A stretch of DNA of 64,000 bases from Mimachlamys varia. Lineage: Eukaryota; Mollusca; Bivalvia; Pectinida; Pectinidae. A program made the position numbers and the translations under genes. The stretch spans positions 8,622,501 through 8,686,500 of the forward strand of contig OX392532.1 in the NCBI GenBank assembly GCA_947623455.1, read 5' to 3'. Shown here one piece after another: positions 1 through 11,935 of this stretch. The stretch's first letter is position 1; each line of letters starts with the position of its first letter. The notes under the pieces are model-generated. The model ran no database searches. It saw nothing but the letters and a program-made list of their open reading frames with translations, and was not told where the DNA came from.

Positions 1-1380
1 TTGAGTGTAATATGGGTGTATCCCAGGTAACCACAGACTCGGGGGTTACAACTAGAGTGAGAGAAATATGGGTGTATCCTAGGTAACAAAAGATTAGGGG
101 GTTACATATAGAGTAGATAGTGACATGGGTGTGTCCTAGGTAACCACAGACTCGGGGGTTACAACTAGATTGAGAGTAATATGGGTGTATCCTAGGTAAC
201 CACAGACTCGGGGGTTACATCTAGATTGAGTGTAATATGGGTGTATCCTAGGTAACCACAGACTCGGGGGTTACAACTAGAGTGAGAGTAATATGGGTGT
301 ATCCTAGGTAACAAAAGATTAGGGGGTTACATATAGAGTAGATAGTGACATGGGTGTGTCCTAGGTTACTACAGATTCGGGGTAACACATATAGTAGAGA
401 GTAATATGGTGTATCCCAGGTAACCACAGACTCGGGGGTTACAACTAGATTGAGAGTAATATGGGTGTATCCTAGGTAACCACAGACTCGGGGGTTACAT
501 CTAGATTGAGTGTAATATGGGTGTATCCCAGGTAACCACAGACTCGGGGGTTACAACTAGAGTGAGAGTAATATGGGTGTATCCTAGGTAACAAAAGATT
601 AGGGGGTTACATATAGAGTAGATAGTGACATGGGTGTGTCCTAGGTAACCACAGACTCGGGGGTTACAACTAGATTGAGAGTAATATGGGTGTATCCTAG
701 GTAACCACAGACTCGGGGGTTACATCTAGATTGAGTGTAATATGGGTGTATACTAGGTAACCACAGACTCGAGGGTTACAACTAGATTGAGATTTATATG
801 GGTGTGTCCTAGGTAACCACAGACTCGGGGGTTACAACTAGAGTGAGAGTAATATGGGTGTATCCTAGGTAACCACAGACTCGGGGTAACACATATAGTA
901 GAGAGTAATATGGGTGTGTCCTAGGTAACCACAGACTCGGGGGTTACAACTAGAGTGAGATTTATATGGGTGTGTCCTAGGTAACCACAGACTCGGGGGT
1001 AACAACTCGAGTGAGAGTAATATGGGTGTATCCTAGATAACCACAGACTCGGGGTTACAACTGGAGTGATAGTTATATGGGTGTGTCCTAGGTAACCACA
1101 GACTCGGGGTAACACATATAGTAGAGAGTAATATGGGTGTGTCCTAGGTAACCACAGATTCAGGGTTACAACTAGATTGAGATTTATATGGGTGTGTCCT
1201 AGGTAACCACAGACTCGGGGGTTACAACTAGATTGAGAGTGACATGGATGTATCCTAGGTAACCACAGACTGGGGGGGTTACATCTGTAGTAGAGAGTGA
1301 CATGGATGTATGCTAAGTAACCACATACTCGGGGGTTACATCTGTAGTAGAGAGTGACATGGATGTATCCTAGGTTAAAA
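1..1380. repeat. 56-bp satellite array, cut by the left window edge
   Basis: About 24 copies of a roughly 56-bp monomer; the phrase ATGGGTGT recurs at 12, 68, 125, 181 and 237. Each monomer carries the AvrII palindrome CCTAGG and an inverted pair, GTAACC then GGTTAC, about 10 bases apart, so it can form a small hairpin. Variants recur in blocks, for example those with AACAAAAGATTAGG near 85, 310 and 590, which points to block duplication. The last copies decay to about 1475. The array starts outside the window. Confidence 0.95.
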
Positions 1381-1929
1381 CATACACATGGTTGTATCAT
1401 ATTCAGTAAGGACTGTGTACATATGTTACCATACTTGGGTTTACATTTATGGTACGGAGTGACACGGGTGTACCAGTATAGTGTTTCCGTTTTCATGTGT
1501 CTCGATATTTCTGTCAACATGGATGTAGATCAGATCCGCTATTTATATGTAAACAACACAAATGCTACAACACAAACCATTTCCACTTTGTTAATTGACA
1601 GTTGAGGAGCTCACTATGTTATGTTTTAGGCAGATGTCTTGGTAATCAAACTACCGGCTGTGAAGCCGTACCTGTATAAACCACTGGTATACGTGGTGTG
1701 CTTCCTCCACCATCGTCAACACCACGTATCCTGTTACCATGGTCACGTCTTTCCCTGACGGTACACTAAATCAGTTAATGGTGCATTTTAACGGTTTTTG
1801 ATCTATTTTTTATTTGCTACAATGATTGGTTTCTATTAACTTTCTCTTACGCTTGTTATTAATTTTATATCTGATAACAAGACCGCACCAACGCCACAAC
1901 TCACATGGACCGCGTCAACAACAAACTAA
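1381..1929. other. Array decay zone and unique spacer
   Basis: Degenerate copies of the 56-bp satellite fade out by about 1475. The rest is unique AT-rich sequence with no recognisable exon. One short hairpin is visible: ATACGTGGTGT at 1689-1699 pairs with ACACCACGTAT at 1719-1729. Confidence 0.5.
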
Positions 1930-2155
1930 CCGCTTTAACGACTATGCTAAGCTTAACCGCGTTGACGTCAAAGATAACCTAAATCGCGTTGACGTCAAAG
2001 ATAACCTAAATCGCGTTGACGTCAAAGTTTACCTAAACCGTGCGCGTTAAGGTCTACTCAAACCTTCGCGGCGCCAACGACTAAGCTCATCTCAAACGCG
2101 TTTACGTCTAAGCTAACCTAAACCGCGTTAACGTCTAAGCTCACATAGACCGCGT
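1930..2155. repeat. 27-bp minisatellite carrying CRE palindromes
   Basis: A short array with a 27-bp period. Three copies have a perfect TGACGTCA (1963-1970, 1990-1997, 2017-2024) inside the longer palindrome TTGACGTCAA. Flanking copies are degenerate, with AACGTCTAAG variants to about 2150. TGACGTCA is the established binding site of CREB/ATF bZIP factors. The array lies 130 to 360 bp past the donor site of the Kv exon, so it is intronic to that gene; a regulatory role is inference only. Confidence 0.75.
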
Positions 2156-2280
2156 CTCAGTTTCAGCTTACTGATAACTATGGACACACACTCAATATCG
2201 GATTGTCTTAATACACTTTTAAAAAAGGCGATGCATACTTTTAACTAGCGAACACACTAAACGAATACGGAAAGAAGCAT

Positions 2281-2290
2281 TACTCACCTT
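2281..2290 (-). other. 5' splice donor of the Kv exon
   Basis: On the minus strand the reading is AAG|GTGAGTA, a near-consensus donor, with the last exon base at 2288. The upstream frame ends in a complete Lys codon (phase 0). Past it the open frame continues only 22 codons of non-homologous residues before a stop, as expected for read-through into an intron. Confidence 0.8.
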
Positions 2291-3049
2291 AGCGCAACAT
2301 GATGAGTTTGGGTCCTGAAGAAAGTTCCAAACTCTGGCGCGGCTCCTTTTCCAACAGCTAGCACTCTTCCGGTCTTCCTCGAGTTCTTTCAGGGTAGTCG
2401 ATCGCTTCCGGTCATATTCCAATTTTTCAAGTGACTGATTTTGCGTTTTCCACGTGTTGTATGGTTGCCAACAACAACGTTCAATGTCCATTTCCTGTAC
2501 GCCCCAATATTCAAACTCTCGTTGGAGAGCGGGACCACACAAATACGTTGGTAAATGGAGTTCTCCTGTCCGGAGGTAATTAAGTATAACACTGAAGGCT
2601 TGAGGATCTCTGTCGAAGAAAAAGTCTCCTTTTGTGTCCCTGTAATGTTTCATCATCTCACTATCTCGAGCTAATTTGCATGTTTTTAACCTTTTCAGTG
2701 TGGTTTTGAGCGTCTCAAACACTTGACCACCAACGTTTAATATCACAGTTTCGCGGTTTTTGTATTTACAACTCCCAGTATTTGGACATCTACATACTTC
2801 CTGTAATTCCACATTGTCCAAATTCACTCGACTTCTGTTTTTTAGAATTCCACCACCACCGCCACCACCTCCTCCTCCTCCGCCGACAACTATTGCCGCA
2901 CTGAACGCCATTTTGTCATCTGGCCGGTTCTCCAGTGGCAAACAGTTACCATTTACTCGCTCATCACTGTCGCTAATCGCCACCTTCCTCCGGTTACATT
3001 TCACACATACGTTGTTACCGCCGGGATCATCCTCGTCCGAGTCGGTCAT
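2288..3049 (-). CDS. Voltage-gated potassium channel, Kv3/Shaw-like, N-terminal (T1) exon; partial
   Basis: This exon encodes the cytoplasmic N-terminus of a Kv channel alpha subunit, about 254 residues up to the donor at 2288. The chosen Met (3049) is followed by an acidic stretch (TDSDEDD) and has A at -3. A run of 12 Gly occupies residues 56-67. The T1 tetramerisation domain spans about 100-195: it begins near VILNVGG (residues 102-108) and contains the zinc motif HX5CX20CC (His165, Cys171, Cys192, Cys193), the established signature of non-Shaker (Kv2, Kv3, Kv4) T1 domains. CCW followed by a short linker, and the pre-S1 sequence RVWNFLQDPNSS near the exon end, fit Kv3/Shaw best; Kv2 is the alternative. 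The S1-S6 and pore exons are absent and must lie beyond coordinate 1, past the 56-bp satellite. The frame is open upstream to 3436, but that part has no channel similarity and is probably 5' UTR or intron. Confidence 0.85.
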
Positions 3050-3131
3050 TGTTGTCAGAGATCTCAAGTGACCAATGGATGAAGACTTCCGGCTTTTCTC
3101 CGGATCACGTGGCAGCTGGGGCAGCGAGGTT

Positions 3132-3160
3132 CGTCTTGCCTGACAGGAAGATACAGCAGA
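3132..3160 (-). other. Possible 3' splice acceptor upstream of the Kv start
   Basis: On the minus strand a pyrimidine-leaning stretch ends in TTCCTGTCAG at 3149-3140 and would open the exon at 3139, about 90 bases before the chosen ATG. If real, the Kv transcript has a noncoding or short upstream exon further right. No transcript evidence is available. Confidence 0.35.
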
Positions 3161-6100
3161 CATATAAGCCATACTATATATATATATAAAACAATTCCAC
3201 AGGTGAGTTTTACCTGTGTGTAGGGGTGGTGCTATTGGGTGGGGTTCATCGCTAAAACCATAAGTATGAAAGACTCTAGATGTAGTCCTGGTTACACAGA
3301 CAGCAGCTAGCGTCAGTAATGGGTAGAGCGATGATTGGGGGAGGTCTAGGGGGGACTGGGGGATACACTTGCCACTGATTCTGGCTAGGAGTACATTTCG
3401 AGTGTACACGGCAGGTGATTCTAGTATGGTACGCATTATGACCCTACATACCTGTGTTATAGTACAATAATAAACATCTCACACAATCATACAGCATGCA
3501 GCAGAACGTCAAGTAATAACCACACTCACCGGGCCAACACCCCTCCAAACCATATTTACACTGTCATAGTTCTTACCTGAAAACCTAATACCAAGGCTGC
3601 ACAAATCCTTGCCTTTTTATTCATTTGGATGATATTTACGCCGAACTACTTAGTGTAATAAGTCAATGACGTAAGCTCTCTTAAACTGCTCAAGTTATCA
3701 GCATATTATTTTAATTGATGAAACTTTGTTTTTGAAGTTGTCACCTTAAATTAATTCGACTCAAATTTGTCATGTTCATCGTTTTCTTAAACCCGAACGC
3801 TCTAACGTAATTGGATCCTATTCTCAGATTTGACAGCGCCCTCATTGTCGGGTAGAGGACTGCTCAGGTGGCTTATCACGACAGGTACACTATGACAGGT
3901 ACAATTCATTAACGGACAACTACGGGGAATGATAGCTGTCATTCAATACATATAATACCAATAATTATGTAAATTTGTTTCCTTTTTATTCAAGAATATA
4001 AACATACAACATTCGTACACCTTTAAAAGACGTTGGACTGTACGGACGTGTTTATGTAAATGTATTTTACGAAACCCTATATTTTCTGACCACTTACGAC
4101 TTAGGCCTGTACCGATCTTTGATGGTCCACGTACATAGAGACGTCCGGATAACATTTAACACCGCCAAGGCTAGTCATTATACATTTAATACGTGTACCA
4201 TCTTTATAAGAAACTGATACATGTAATATTTTAATGCAAGTATCAGGAAATTGGATTCAAATGTTCCGACAATATTAATTTTTGTTGCACTCCCATATAA
4301 ATGATCATCCTTTGATTTTCGTTTCTAATGAAATGTGAATTAATTTAGCTTATGGTCCACTGGATACGTAATTTTGACTAACAAATACACGTAGATGGGT
4401 GACTGGTGGACACGGGGTGACGGGATCTGACTGGTGGCGAGGTAATGGGTGGGACACGTATCTTTATTCGCCCCACATGTTACCACATGTATGTACATCA
4501 ATTCCTGAAATTGTCTCTGCACCGAGTATTTCGTACACCAGGACGTATGTTTAGTAATGGCGGTGGCACGGCACAAGATTCCCACCACTACCGCCCTACA
4601 CGTTACAAATATTACAGTTATGACGGGGTGGTATTGCGTACTCTGAGGAGCATTGTTTACCGAGGCAAGCCTAAGGATAACAATTCTCTCCAGGGTTAGA
4701 AGTGTGTCACCATCTCGTTCTTTTGCGATTGGTGAAAATAAACAATCAACGTCAAATAAACGCTTCAACATGGTCAGCAAAAGAAAACATTTCGCACATA
4801 GCCAACAAACGTTTTGGTGATCACAGAATTAATAATTGAGACAAACAACGTGTGCATTTTGAAATATCTTATATTTTTCTTGAGAAACTTCTTACCCTGA
4901 TAAAAAAAGCATCTTTATCACTGTAAACCAAACAAGTAACACCAAAAATGTCACCACCACCCTTCTTACCGAACTGATTTGTAAGATTATGATATTTAAA
5001 GTTCCTTTTGCAATTAGTTTGAGCGCGGAATGGTTTGACTGTATCCGATATCTACATTTTGTATATAGAACAGCACACATGTTAACGATAGCAGAGTCAC
5101 ATGTACAACGAAGGTCATCCATGTCGGAGAAAAAAACTAGTGACATATTTACGTTAAAGGCGAGAACTACATGTAAAAAGCTGTACGAAAAGTTTCTGTC
5201 ACACTTCTTGAAACTTGTTCTAGTTCTTTTAATCACACGGAAACTTTTCAAGAGCATCAACTGACGAAGGAGGGAAGAGAAACCGACTCAATACCATGGG
5301 ATATCCTTATTTTGATTTTGCAGTAAAGAAAAGGTCGCACAAGAGACGACTGTAAACAAAAAACAAATTCATTAAAACAAATTCATTAAAACAAATGCAA
5401 ACTGAGAAATAAGCTACCGGTAACTAAATACGAGATCGCGGCCGTATCCATGGAACCGTTCTCGTGCTCAAACATGGACCCGTTATTTTTTTGTTTGGAG
5501 GGAAAGGACAGTCTCAGTTGGCGTAAGTCAATGTCTTAACAAAAAGAATTCTTGTTTTTATGGCTAGCACACATGCTCACGCCATCGCTTCACCAGCTAC
5601 ACCATTAAACTAATATTCCGGCCCAGACTCCGATACACAAACCGATAATTGCGGAGGTACATGTATGCCACACAAAACGCTTATTATCACGTCTGTGACG
5701 TCAGCGGCTCATCGATCGATATACGCTCATTCATAAATATCTGGTACCGGTGTACCTTTGGCCAGGTGTCTGTGTCAGCATCGGTGGATTGATGAATCCA
5801 TCATTGTCGGGGATCACGACAGTATAATCACAAGGTTAAATGTCAGATAATCCGGGATGGGCTGTAGCACGACAGGAGGGTGGTTCTTATATCTATACGA
5901 TGATGCGATCATAATGCAGCGGAGACCGAAACTGACATTAGACCACGCTTATGTGGTAACTTCACCTACGTTTATATAACAATTCAACCATGACTGCCGT
6001 TTCTATGCTTAAACTAAACCTTATAATGAAATATTTTCTCAAATACAACATCATAGATAGTTTGTCCTCTACAATCCCATGATAACGATGTCTTTGTAAG

Positions 6101-8265
6101 CTAATAACAAATACCGCCATCGTGTCTAAATCACATACAGACATAAACAATGTTATATGCAAATATTAAAAGATAATCACAATGAAATATTCACTCTAGT
6201 GTAACCGATGTTAGGTCTGTACTGATAATATATTATGTGTTTAGTATCAGGCAGGACTGTATAGATAATGACGGAGTAGGGAAGGCGTACCAAGTGTCAG
6301 GAACGATAACTCTGGGTACATCCTGACTGTGTGTGCGGGGTAATGTTTAAAACAATGGCGATAATCACTGTTAGTAAAGGAATTCCGTAAATAACTCAAA
6401 TTATATGAAATGAATTACAAACCGAACAGCATCGGTGGAAAATTATAGAACCAATTACGTTCGCATATTTCCTCAAATTGAGGGTCCTTACGAGTTTACG
6501 ATTTTACTTAACTCTCAAAGAAGCTTAGAATGTTTAATAGCGTGATGTTACATGTAGAGAGATTTAATTATATTGTCTGTAGATGATTTACTTAGATGAC
6601 GCACACCAAAGATTAATGAAAACGGGACAATTATCAAAAAACCTAATTAAATCGACGGGTTATCAAAAGACCGCACTCGTCTCCGAGCACGATTTATATG
6701 ATTAATACATAAATACATTTAATACAAATCAAAGTATGATGTCGTTACTAATCTCTCTGTATTTTTTGACAAACTCACGATTTCTCCAGTATTTTTGGCG
6801 CCATTTTCTGTGATCAGCTCCACCCCCTCCTCACAACAACACTTGTAAAAGTCGGCGAAAATCTTTCTTTTAAAGAAAGGTTTATGTTTGATTATTTTGT
6901 TCGACAGCATGCTGGAGGCCCTGTAACGCTGTGATGAGAGTCAAACATTCAAGTAGTCTTTATATAGAAGCTATAGTGGCTACCTACCTAATCAACTTAC
7001 GGGACAGGTGAGAACTTATTTCATACAGGCGAGTAACGTATTAATATTTAAAAGACCCATGACCAATACGATGACCAATACTACTGGCAATAGTACAAAG
7101 AACACTGTCAGAGAAGGCGGCCGGTTCCCGGCGTACGTCAACATCTGCCGGAATAATGGCAATGGAATCCCAGACTATTGCATCAGAAATAATATTTCAA
7201 ACAGCACGTGTGCACGAGCGGGTTTAAACGTCCACAGAACGTTTTGGGACTATATCGTAGAAGCTGGGTTGGTATATGATTGTAGACGTGTAATACGGGT
7301 TGTATGGTTAGTGTGACGTAACAACGTCTATGCTACAATTGCATTGTCTGGATCACCGTCAGTCGTTAATTTGTTACGGGGTGTTACCATGGGTATTACA
7401 CAGGTATAACGTAAGTACTACGTATACAGGTACACACAGGGGAACTACATGTATACCTGTTACAGAAAGTCCCTCCCGATACTTATCGACCCGTACCAGG
7501 GCAACCATAGACACTGGTAACATTATTCATGTAGCGCTGCGATAATTAAAAAGAAATAAAGATGGACGAAATAAAAAACAAGTCTGAGGCGTGCCCGGTC
7601 TGATGGCGCTGATGTTGACACGGTCAGGTTCCAGGTCGGGCTCATTTTCCTTTAATTTCTCTCCCTTGCTTTGTTTTTGGAATCTAATCTGAAGCACCTG
7701 TACGATTACTTGTACATTTCTATAAAGTGTCCAGGAACAGGAGCGATCCCGTATCTGAGAATTGATGGCTGCCGTATCTAACTCGGTATGCCCCCGCCTG
7801 CTACCTATTCTCCCTGAGTCACGTACAAACTAACTCCTGCCTCCCCAACGTGGCCATCTGACACGAACCACACGTGCAGTCTATTACTCTAGACTTTTAT
7901 CTCAAAATAATACCTCCCTCCCCCGCCAGAGTACCCTTCGACGTCAGACCCCTCAGACAAGGTTCAAGGCTAAGTCACTATAGCGAGCAGGACGAACACC
8001 TTTCCCTGTTACCCATGTCAGACCCTTTTATCTAGTACTTAACTTACCTCTTTTTGTAGCAAGTTAATTCAAAATATTAATACAGGTGATCATCTTAGAC
8101 CGAGGTAAAAACAAACGTGACCACTGCACTAAGTGCACAAGGTACACTTTTCACCAGTGATCTAGAGCATAACAGAGTTCCGTCACTAGAAAATAAAACG
8201 AACAGCTCCAGACAGTGCGTAAAGAAAATAAAACAAACGATACATTTTATCTTATTAAAGCCGAC
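3160..8265. other. Five kilobases with no recognised gene
   Basis: Only short, uncharacteristic open frames are present on either strand. A perfect CRE octamer TGACGTCA occurs at 5696-5703, and 5350-5400 has a small direct duplication of an ACAAATTCATTAAA phrase. If the Kv gene has an upstream exon or promoter, it should lie at the left end of this stretch, but I cannot locate it. Confidence 0.5.
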
Positions 8266-8269
8266 TGGC

Positions 8270-8720
8270 TACAGTAAAACTCGAATACAACGAACTCGGT
8301 CAGGACGAAATTTCACATATAACGCAATAAAATTCACTATATAATATTAGTTATATAACCACTTGTACAACGAATTTCACATAACGAAGTTTTGTTCATA
8401 ACGAACTCCTTCTTGTGTCCCTTCCTCTCACTGTCTTAGTAAATAAACACTTATATAACGAATCGCCAATCAACCGTAAACTTACCTGGATGAAGTATTA
8501 GTGCAAAAGTTTAGTTTTGACCTTTTTGTGAAAGAGTGAAAACATACACTGAATATATTTCTGTACATTAAAGGAACTTAACATGAATTTTAAACTTATT
8601 AATTACTTCCAGATGCTTTGTTCGATAATTGCAAAAACGTACAACGAAATTTGAATATTTTATTTCCATTCGTTTTATTTATACAACGAACTCTTTGTAC
8701 AACGAATTCAATTTCAATGT
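8270..8720. mobile_element. Degenerate pogo/Tigger-type MITE-like sequence
   Basis: The phrase CAGTAAAACTCGAATACAAC at about 8274 is followed by CGAACTCGGTCAGGAC. It resembles the terminal repeats of pogo-like MITEs common in invertebrate genomes, which begin CAGT..AAAC and carry repeated TATAACGAA words. ACAACGAA or ATAACGAA words recur through 8360-8710. I cannot find an intact inverted partner at the right side, so the boundaries are loose and the element is probably old and rearranged. Confidence 0.3.
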
Positions 8721-8727
8721 CCTGTAC

Positions 8728-9775
8728 CTGGCTGTAAACCACACATACCAAGCTCAACTGTCTCACATTGTAATCACCTATCCCTGTAAACCACAAATAC
8801 CGAGCTCAACTGTCTCACATTGTAATCACCTATCCCTGTAAACCACACATACCGAGCTCAACTGTCTCACATCGTAATCACCTATCCCTGTAAACCACAC
8901 ATACCGAGCTCAACTGTCTCACATTGTAATCACCTATCCCTGTAAACCACACATACCGAGCTCAACTGTCTCACATTGTAATCACCTATCCCTGTAAACC
9001 ACACATACCGAGCTCAACTGTCTCACATCGTAATCACCTATCCCTGTAAACCACACATACCGAGCTCAACTGTCTCACATTGTAATCACCTATCCCTGTT
9101 AACCACGAATACCGAGCTCAACTGTCTCACATTGTAATCATATATCCCTGTAAACCACAAATACCGAGCTCAACTGTCTCGCATTGTAATCACCTATCCC
9201 TGTAAACCACAAATACCGAGCTCAACTGTCTCACATTGTAATCACCTATCCCTGTAAACCACAAATACCGAGCTCAACTGTCTCACATTGTAATCACCTA
9301 TCCCTGTAAACCACAAATACCGAGCTCAACTGTCTCACATTGTAATCACCTATCCCTGTAAACCACACATACTGAGCTCAACTGTCTCACATTGTAATCA
9401 CCTATCCCTGTAAACCACACATACCGAGCTCAACTGTCTCACATTGTAATCACCTATCCCTGTAAACCACACATACCGAGCTCAACTGTCTCACATTGTA
9501 ATCACCTATCCCTGTAAACCACACATACCGAGCTCAACTGTCTCACATTGTAATCACCTATCCCTGTAAACCACACATACCGAGCTCAACTGTCTCACAT
9601 TGTAATCACCTATCCCTGTAAACCACACATACCGAGCTCAACTGTCTCACATTGTAATCACCTATCCCTGTAAACCACACATACCGAGCTCAACTGTCTC
9701 ACATTGTAATCACCTATCCCTGTAAACCACAAATACCGAGCTCAACTGTCTAACATTGTAATCACACATCCCTAC
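8728..9775. repeat. 52-bp satellite array
   Basis: About 20 head-to-tail copies of a 52-bp monomer containing ACCGAGCTCAACTGTCTCAC. Copies are very similar; most differences are single bases (CACACATACC versus CACAAATACC, TTGTAATC versus TCGTAATC). Each carries the palindrome GAGCTC. The array ends sharply at about 9775 against the flank of the LINE remnant. Homogeneity implies recent expansion or gene conversion. Confidence 0.95.
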
Positions 9776-10189
9776 AAACCCATCTTATTTGCTGATTAAA
9801 CAAAACTAGCAACATCATACTTACAAAAAAATACCTGTATAATAACGTAATCTCTGAAGCGCTTTTGACCGACAACATGGTCAAGGCAAACTCATAAGTA
9901 GTACAGATTACATTTAAAAATGAAAATACGTTTTCCGTATCTCAAATATTTGAGGCCGTATGTTGTTAAGAAACGCACACATACTAATGACACATACAAA
10001 CATTGGTGTAACGATTTAAGTCAATTTGTACTTTGTACCACGAAGATAAAAAGATGGAGACAGTAATGTATGAGAAATGACAATACAGGAGAAGCACTGT
10101 TGGAAATAAAAGGTTTGAAAACATGATAACAGAAGAGAAACTAAACAGTTGATGTCTGATTTGATGTGATTAGTGTACATATAGGTGGC
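9776..10189 (-). mobile_element. Probable 3' flank/UTR of the LINE remnant
   Basis: The stretch lies immediately beyond the end of the decayed LINE frame (minus strand). It contains TCTGAAGCGCTTTTGACCGA at about 9852, matched by TCTGAAGAGCTTTTGACCGA near 31840, and a shared word CATTTAAAAAATGA or CATTTAAAAATGA further right in both places. This supports a common 3' untranslated region of one LINE family. Confidence 0.45.
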
Positions 10190-11935
10190 AGCTATTTGCA
10201 GGCAGCACATTTACAGGTTGTTCCGTTCCAGGATGAACGTAGGGAATTGAAATGTCTGAAGTTTGTTGTGGTTCTAAAATTTTCAGGTAGTTTATTCCAA
10301 ATGCAAACTGCAGTGTGTCTGATAAAAATTGGGCCATATGCTGTTGTTTTGACTTGTGGAATATCTAATATGTCTATGTATCTGAAGCTGTAATTTCTCT
10401 GTTTTGTAGTGGCTATGTTGTGGAAACATTGTGGTGTGCGGTGTGTAGACATGGCGGTGTGCGGTGCGGAGACATGGCGGTGTGCGGTGCGGAGACATGG
10501 CGGTGTGCGGTGTGGAGACATGGCGGTGTGCGGTGTGGAGACATGGCGGTGTGCGGTGTGGAGACATGGCGGTGTGGTTGTGTGTACCAAGGCCATATCT
10601 CAGGCTCACTCCTCTGATTTTTTAGTGAAGGTATTTGTGCTTTGTGACAGGATGAAGGTGTGAAATATTGTGATTTTGTTTTGTTTATTGAGATGTTTTC
10701 GTGGTCTATAGAGTACATTTATTTGCTGTGAGGCTTTTCTGCAGTTAAATTTGATGTGGAGGTCGAAAGAAAGCTTGGAATCAATATCCACACCTAATAG
10801 TTTTACGTTATCTTCACAGGTATCAGAAGTATCGTCAATTTGGAAAGACAAATTTTCTGACCGTGTTTCCCCCCTTACAGCTATGGCTTGAAATTATCTA
10901 GGTTTGCCTTCATTTTGGTGATGTTGGACCAGTGTACAATATGTTTAGTGTATTCTTCTAATGCAGATGTTAAGTGTTCTATGTTTGATGCTGTGTTGTA
11001 AGAGTGTGTCGTCGGCAAAATTGTGAAAGAAAGATGTCATTTCTGAAAATGTTGAATAAAAGGGGACCGAAAATTGAGCCGTGCGATACGTCTTAAGTAA
11101 TGTTGCTCCAGCTGCTGAATGCTTTTTGAATTTTAGTTCTTCTGCTAGTCTGACTTAGAGTTCCGAAACACCTTAGGCAGATAAATTTGCAAGAATAAAT
11201 TCATGATGTAAACAATCAAATACTTTAGAAAGGTTCATTGATAATATACTATTATAGTAGCTGCTCCATACTTATTGTCATTTGAATAATTATTTTCCAG
11301 TCTTTTATAATTTTGAGTAGTAGAGTTTGCCATCCATACCCGTTTAGGTATGGATATAGGTGATTATCAAAAATATGGTCAAACACTAACTGAGTTGATC
11401 GAAAATTGGTCGTTCATAGATCTTGGATATGAATGAAAGTATGTTCTTATCTATTGGTTTTTCTTGAATATAGACTGGACTTGTGAACGTTTAAGGTTGT
11501 CAGATAAAATTCCAGAAGTGACGGTTGTGTACAAGTTTGGTTTATGTCTAGAAATGTGGTTTTCTTGGACAGTTGTGAAGTTAAACTGAGTGTTTTGTGG
11601 TACGTTCTCGTTGATGATGGAGATGCTCTCGTGAGTGTCTGGGTCAAAAGTAGTGTTTTACCTCGTTTATGATATTAATTGAAGGTTTCACTAACTTTTA
11701 CCCTATATGAGACATTGCTGTTTTCTTCTTGGAGAATTATGTCTGATTGGTGATAATTTTTGTTTGAGAGAAGAGGTTTAATTGTTGGTCAGAAGTCAGT
11801 GTTTTTGATCCCCTATTACATCTTCCCATGCAATATTTATTGAAGGAAAATTTATTGAGTTTTTTCACATAGTTTCTTAGTATTGCACATCTCTTCATTG
11901 GGTTGTGACGTAATTCTATCCTTGTGATGGACTGT
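10190..11935 (-). pseudogene. Non-LTR retrotransposon (LINE) reverse transcriptase remnant
   Basis: Read on the minus strand from about 11935 to 10190, pieces in shifting frames give the linker before the RT domain (PTIKPLLSNK near 11790-11760), an RT palm motif of the SKVFDCLHHEF type (about 11240-11200), the catalytic block FADDT (11005-11019), the thumb segment VKLLGVDIDSKLSFDLH (about 10810-10755) with RKASQQINVL after it, and the C-terminal IWNKLPENFR with a closing CKCAACK cysteine cluster (ending near 10192). This order matches the C-terminal half of jockey/CR1-group non-LTR elements. In-frame stops, frameshifts and an inserted 23-bp minisatellite show the copy is dead. No endonuclease domain is seen upstream, so it looks 5'-truncated. 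Confidence 0.75.
10430..10580. repeat. 23-bp minisatellite inside the LINE remnant
   Basis: Six to seven copies of a 23-bp unit (GACATGGCGGTGTGCGGTG plus a few bases), very similar to one another and much more GC-rich than the surroundings. It interrupts the LINE between the thumb and C-terminal segments. It produces His/Pro/Ser-rich peptide repeats in several frames, which are not a real domain. Confidence 0.9.

Noticed and set aside
2760..3071. Proline-rich frame of 103 codons on the plus strand
   Set aside because: Antisense shadow of the poly-glycine part of the Kv exon.
3050..3436. N-terminal extension of the Kv frame up to the Met at 3436
   Set aside because: It shows no channel similarity, includes a low-complexity TA run, and a splice-acceptor-like site at 3140 suggests the upstream part is intronic.
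4340..4780. 146-codon minus-strand frame
   Set aside because: No family features, overlaps a plus-strand frame, and lacks supporting signals.
8728..9775. CRISPR-like regular repeat array
   Set aside because: The 52-bp units are contiguous with no unique spacers, and the genome is eukaryotic. The same applies to all other arrays in the window.
10192..10596. Histidine/proline-rich protein of about 134 residues on the minus strand
   Set aside because: It joins a 23-bp minisatellite to the C-terminal fragment of a dead LINE reverse transcriptase; not an independent gene.
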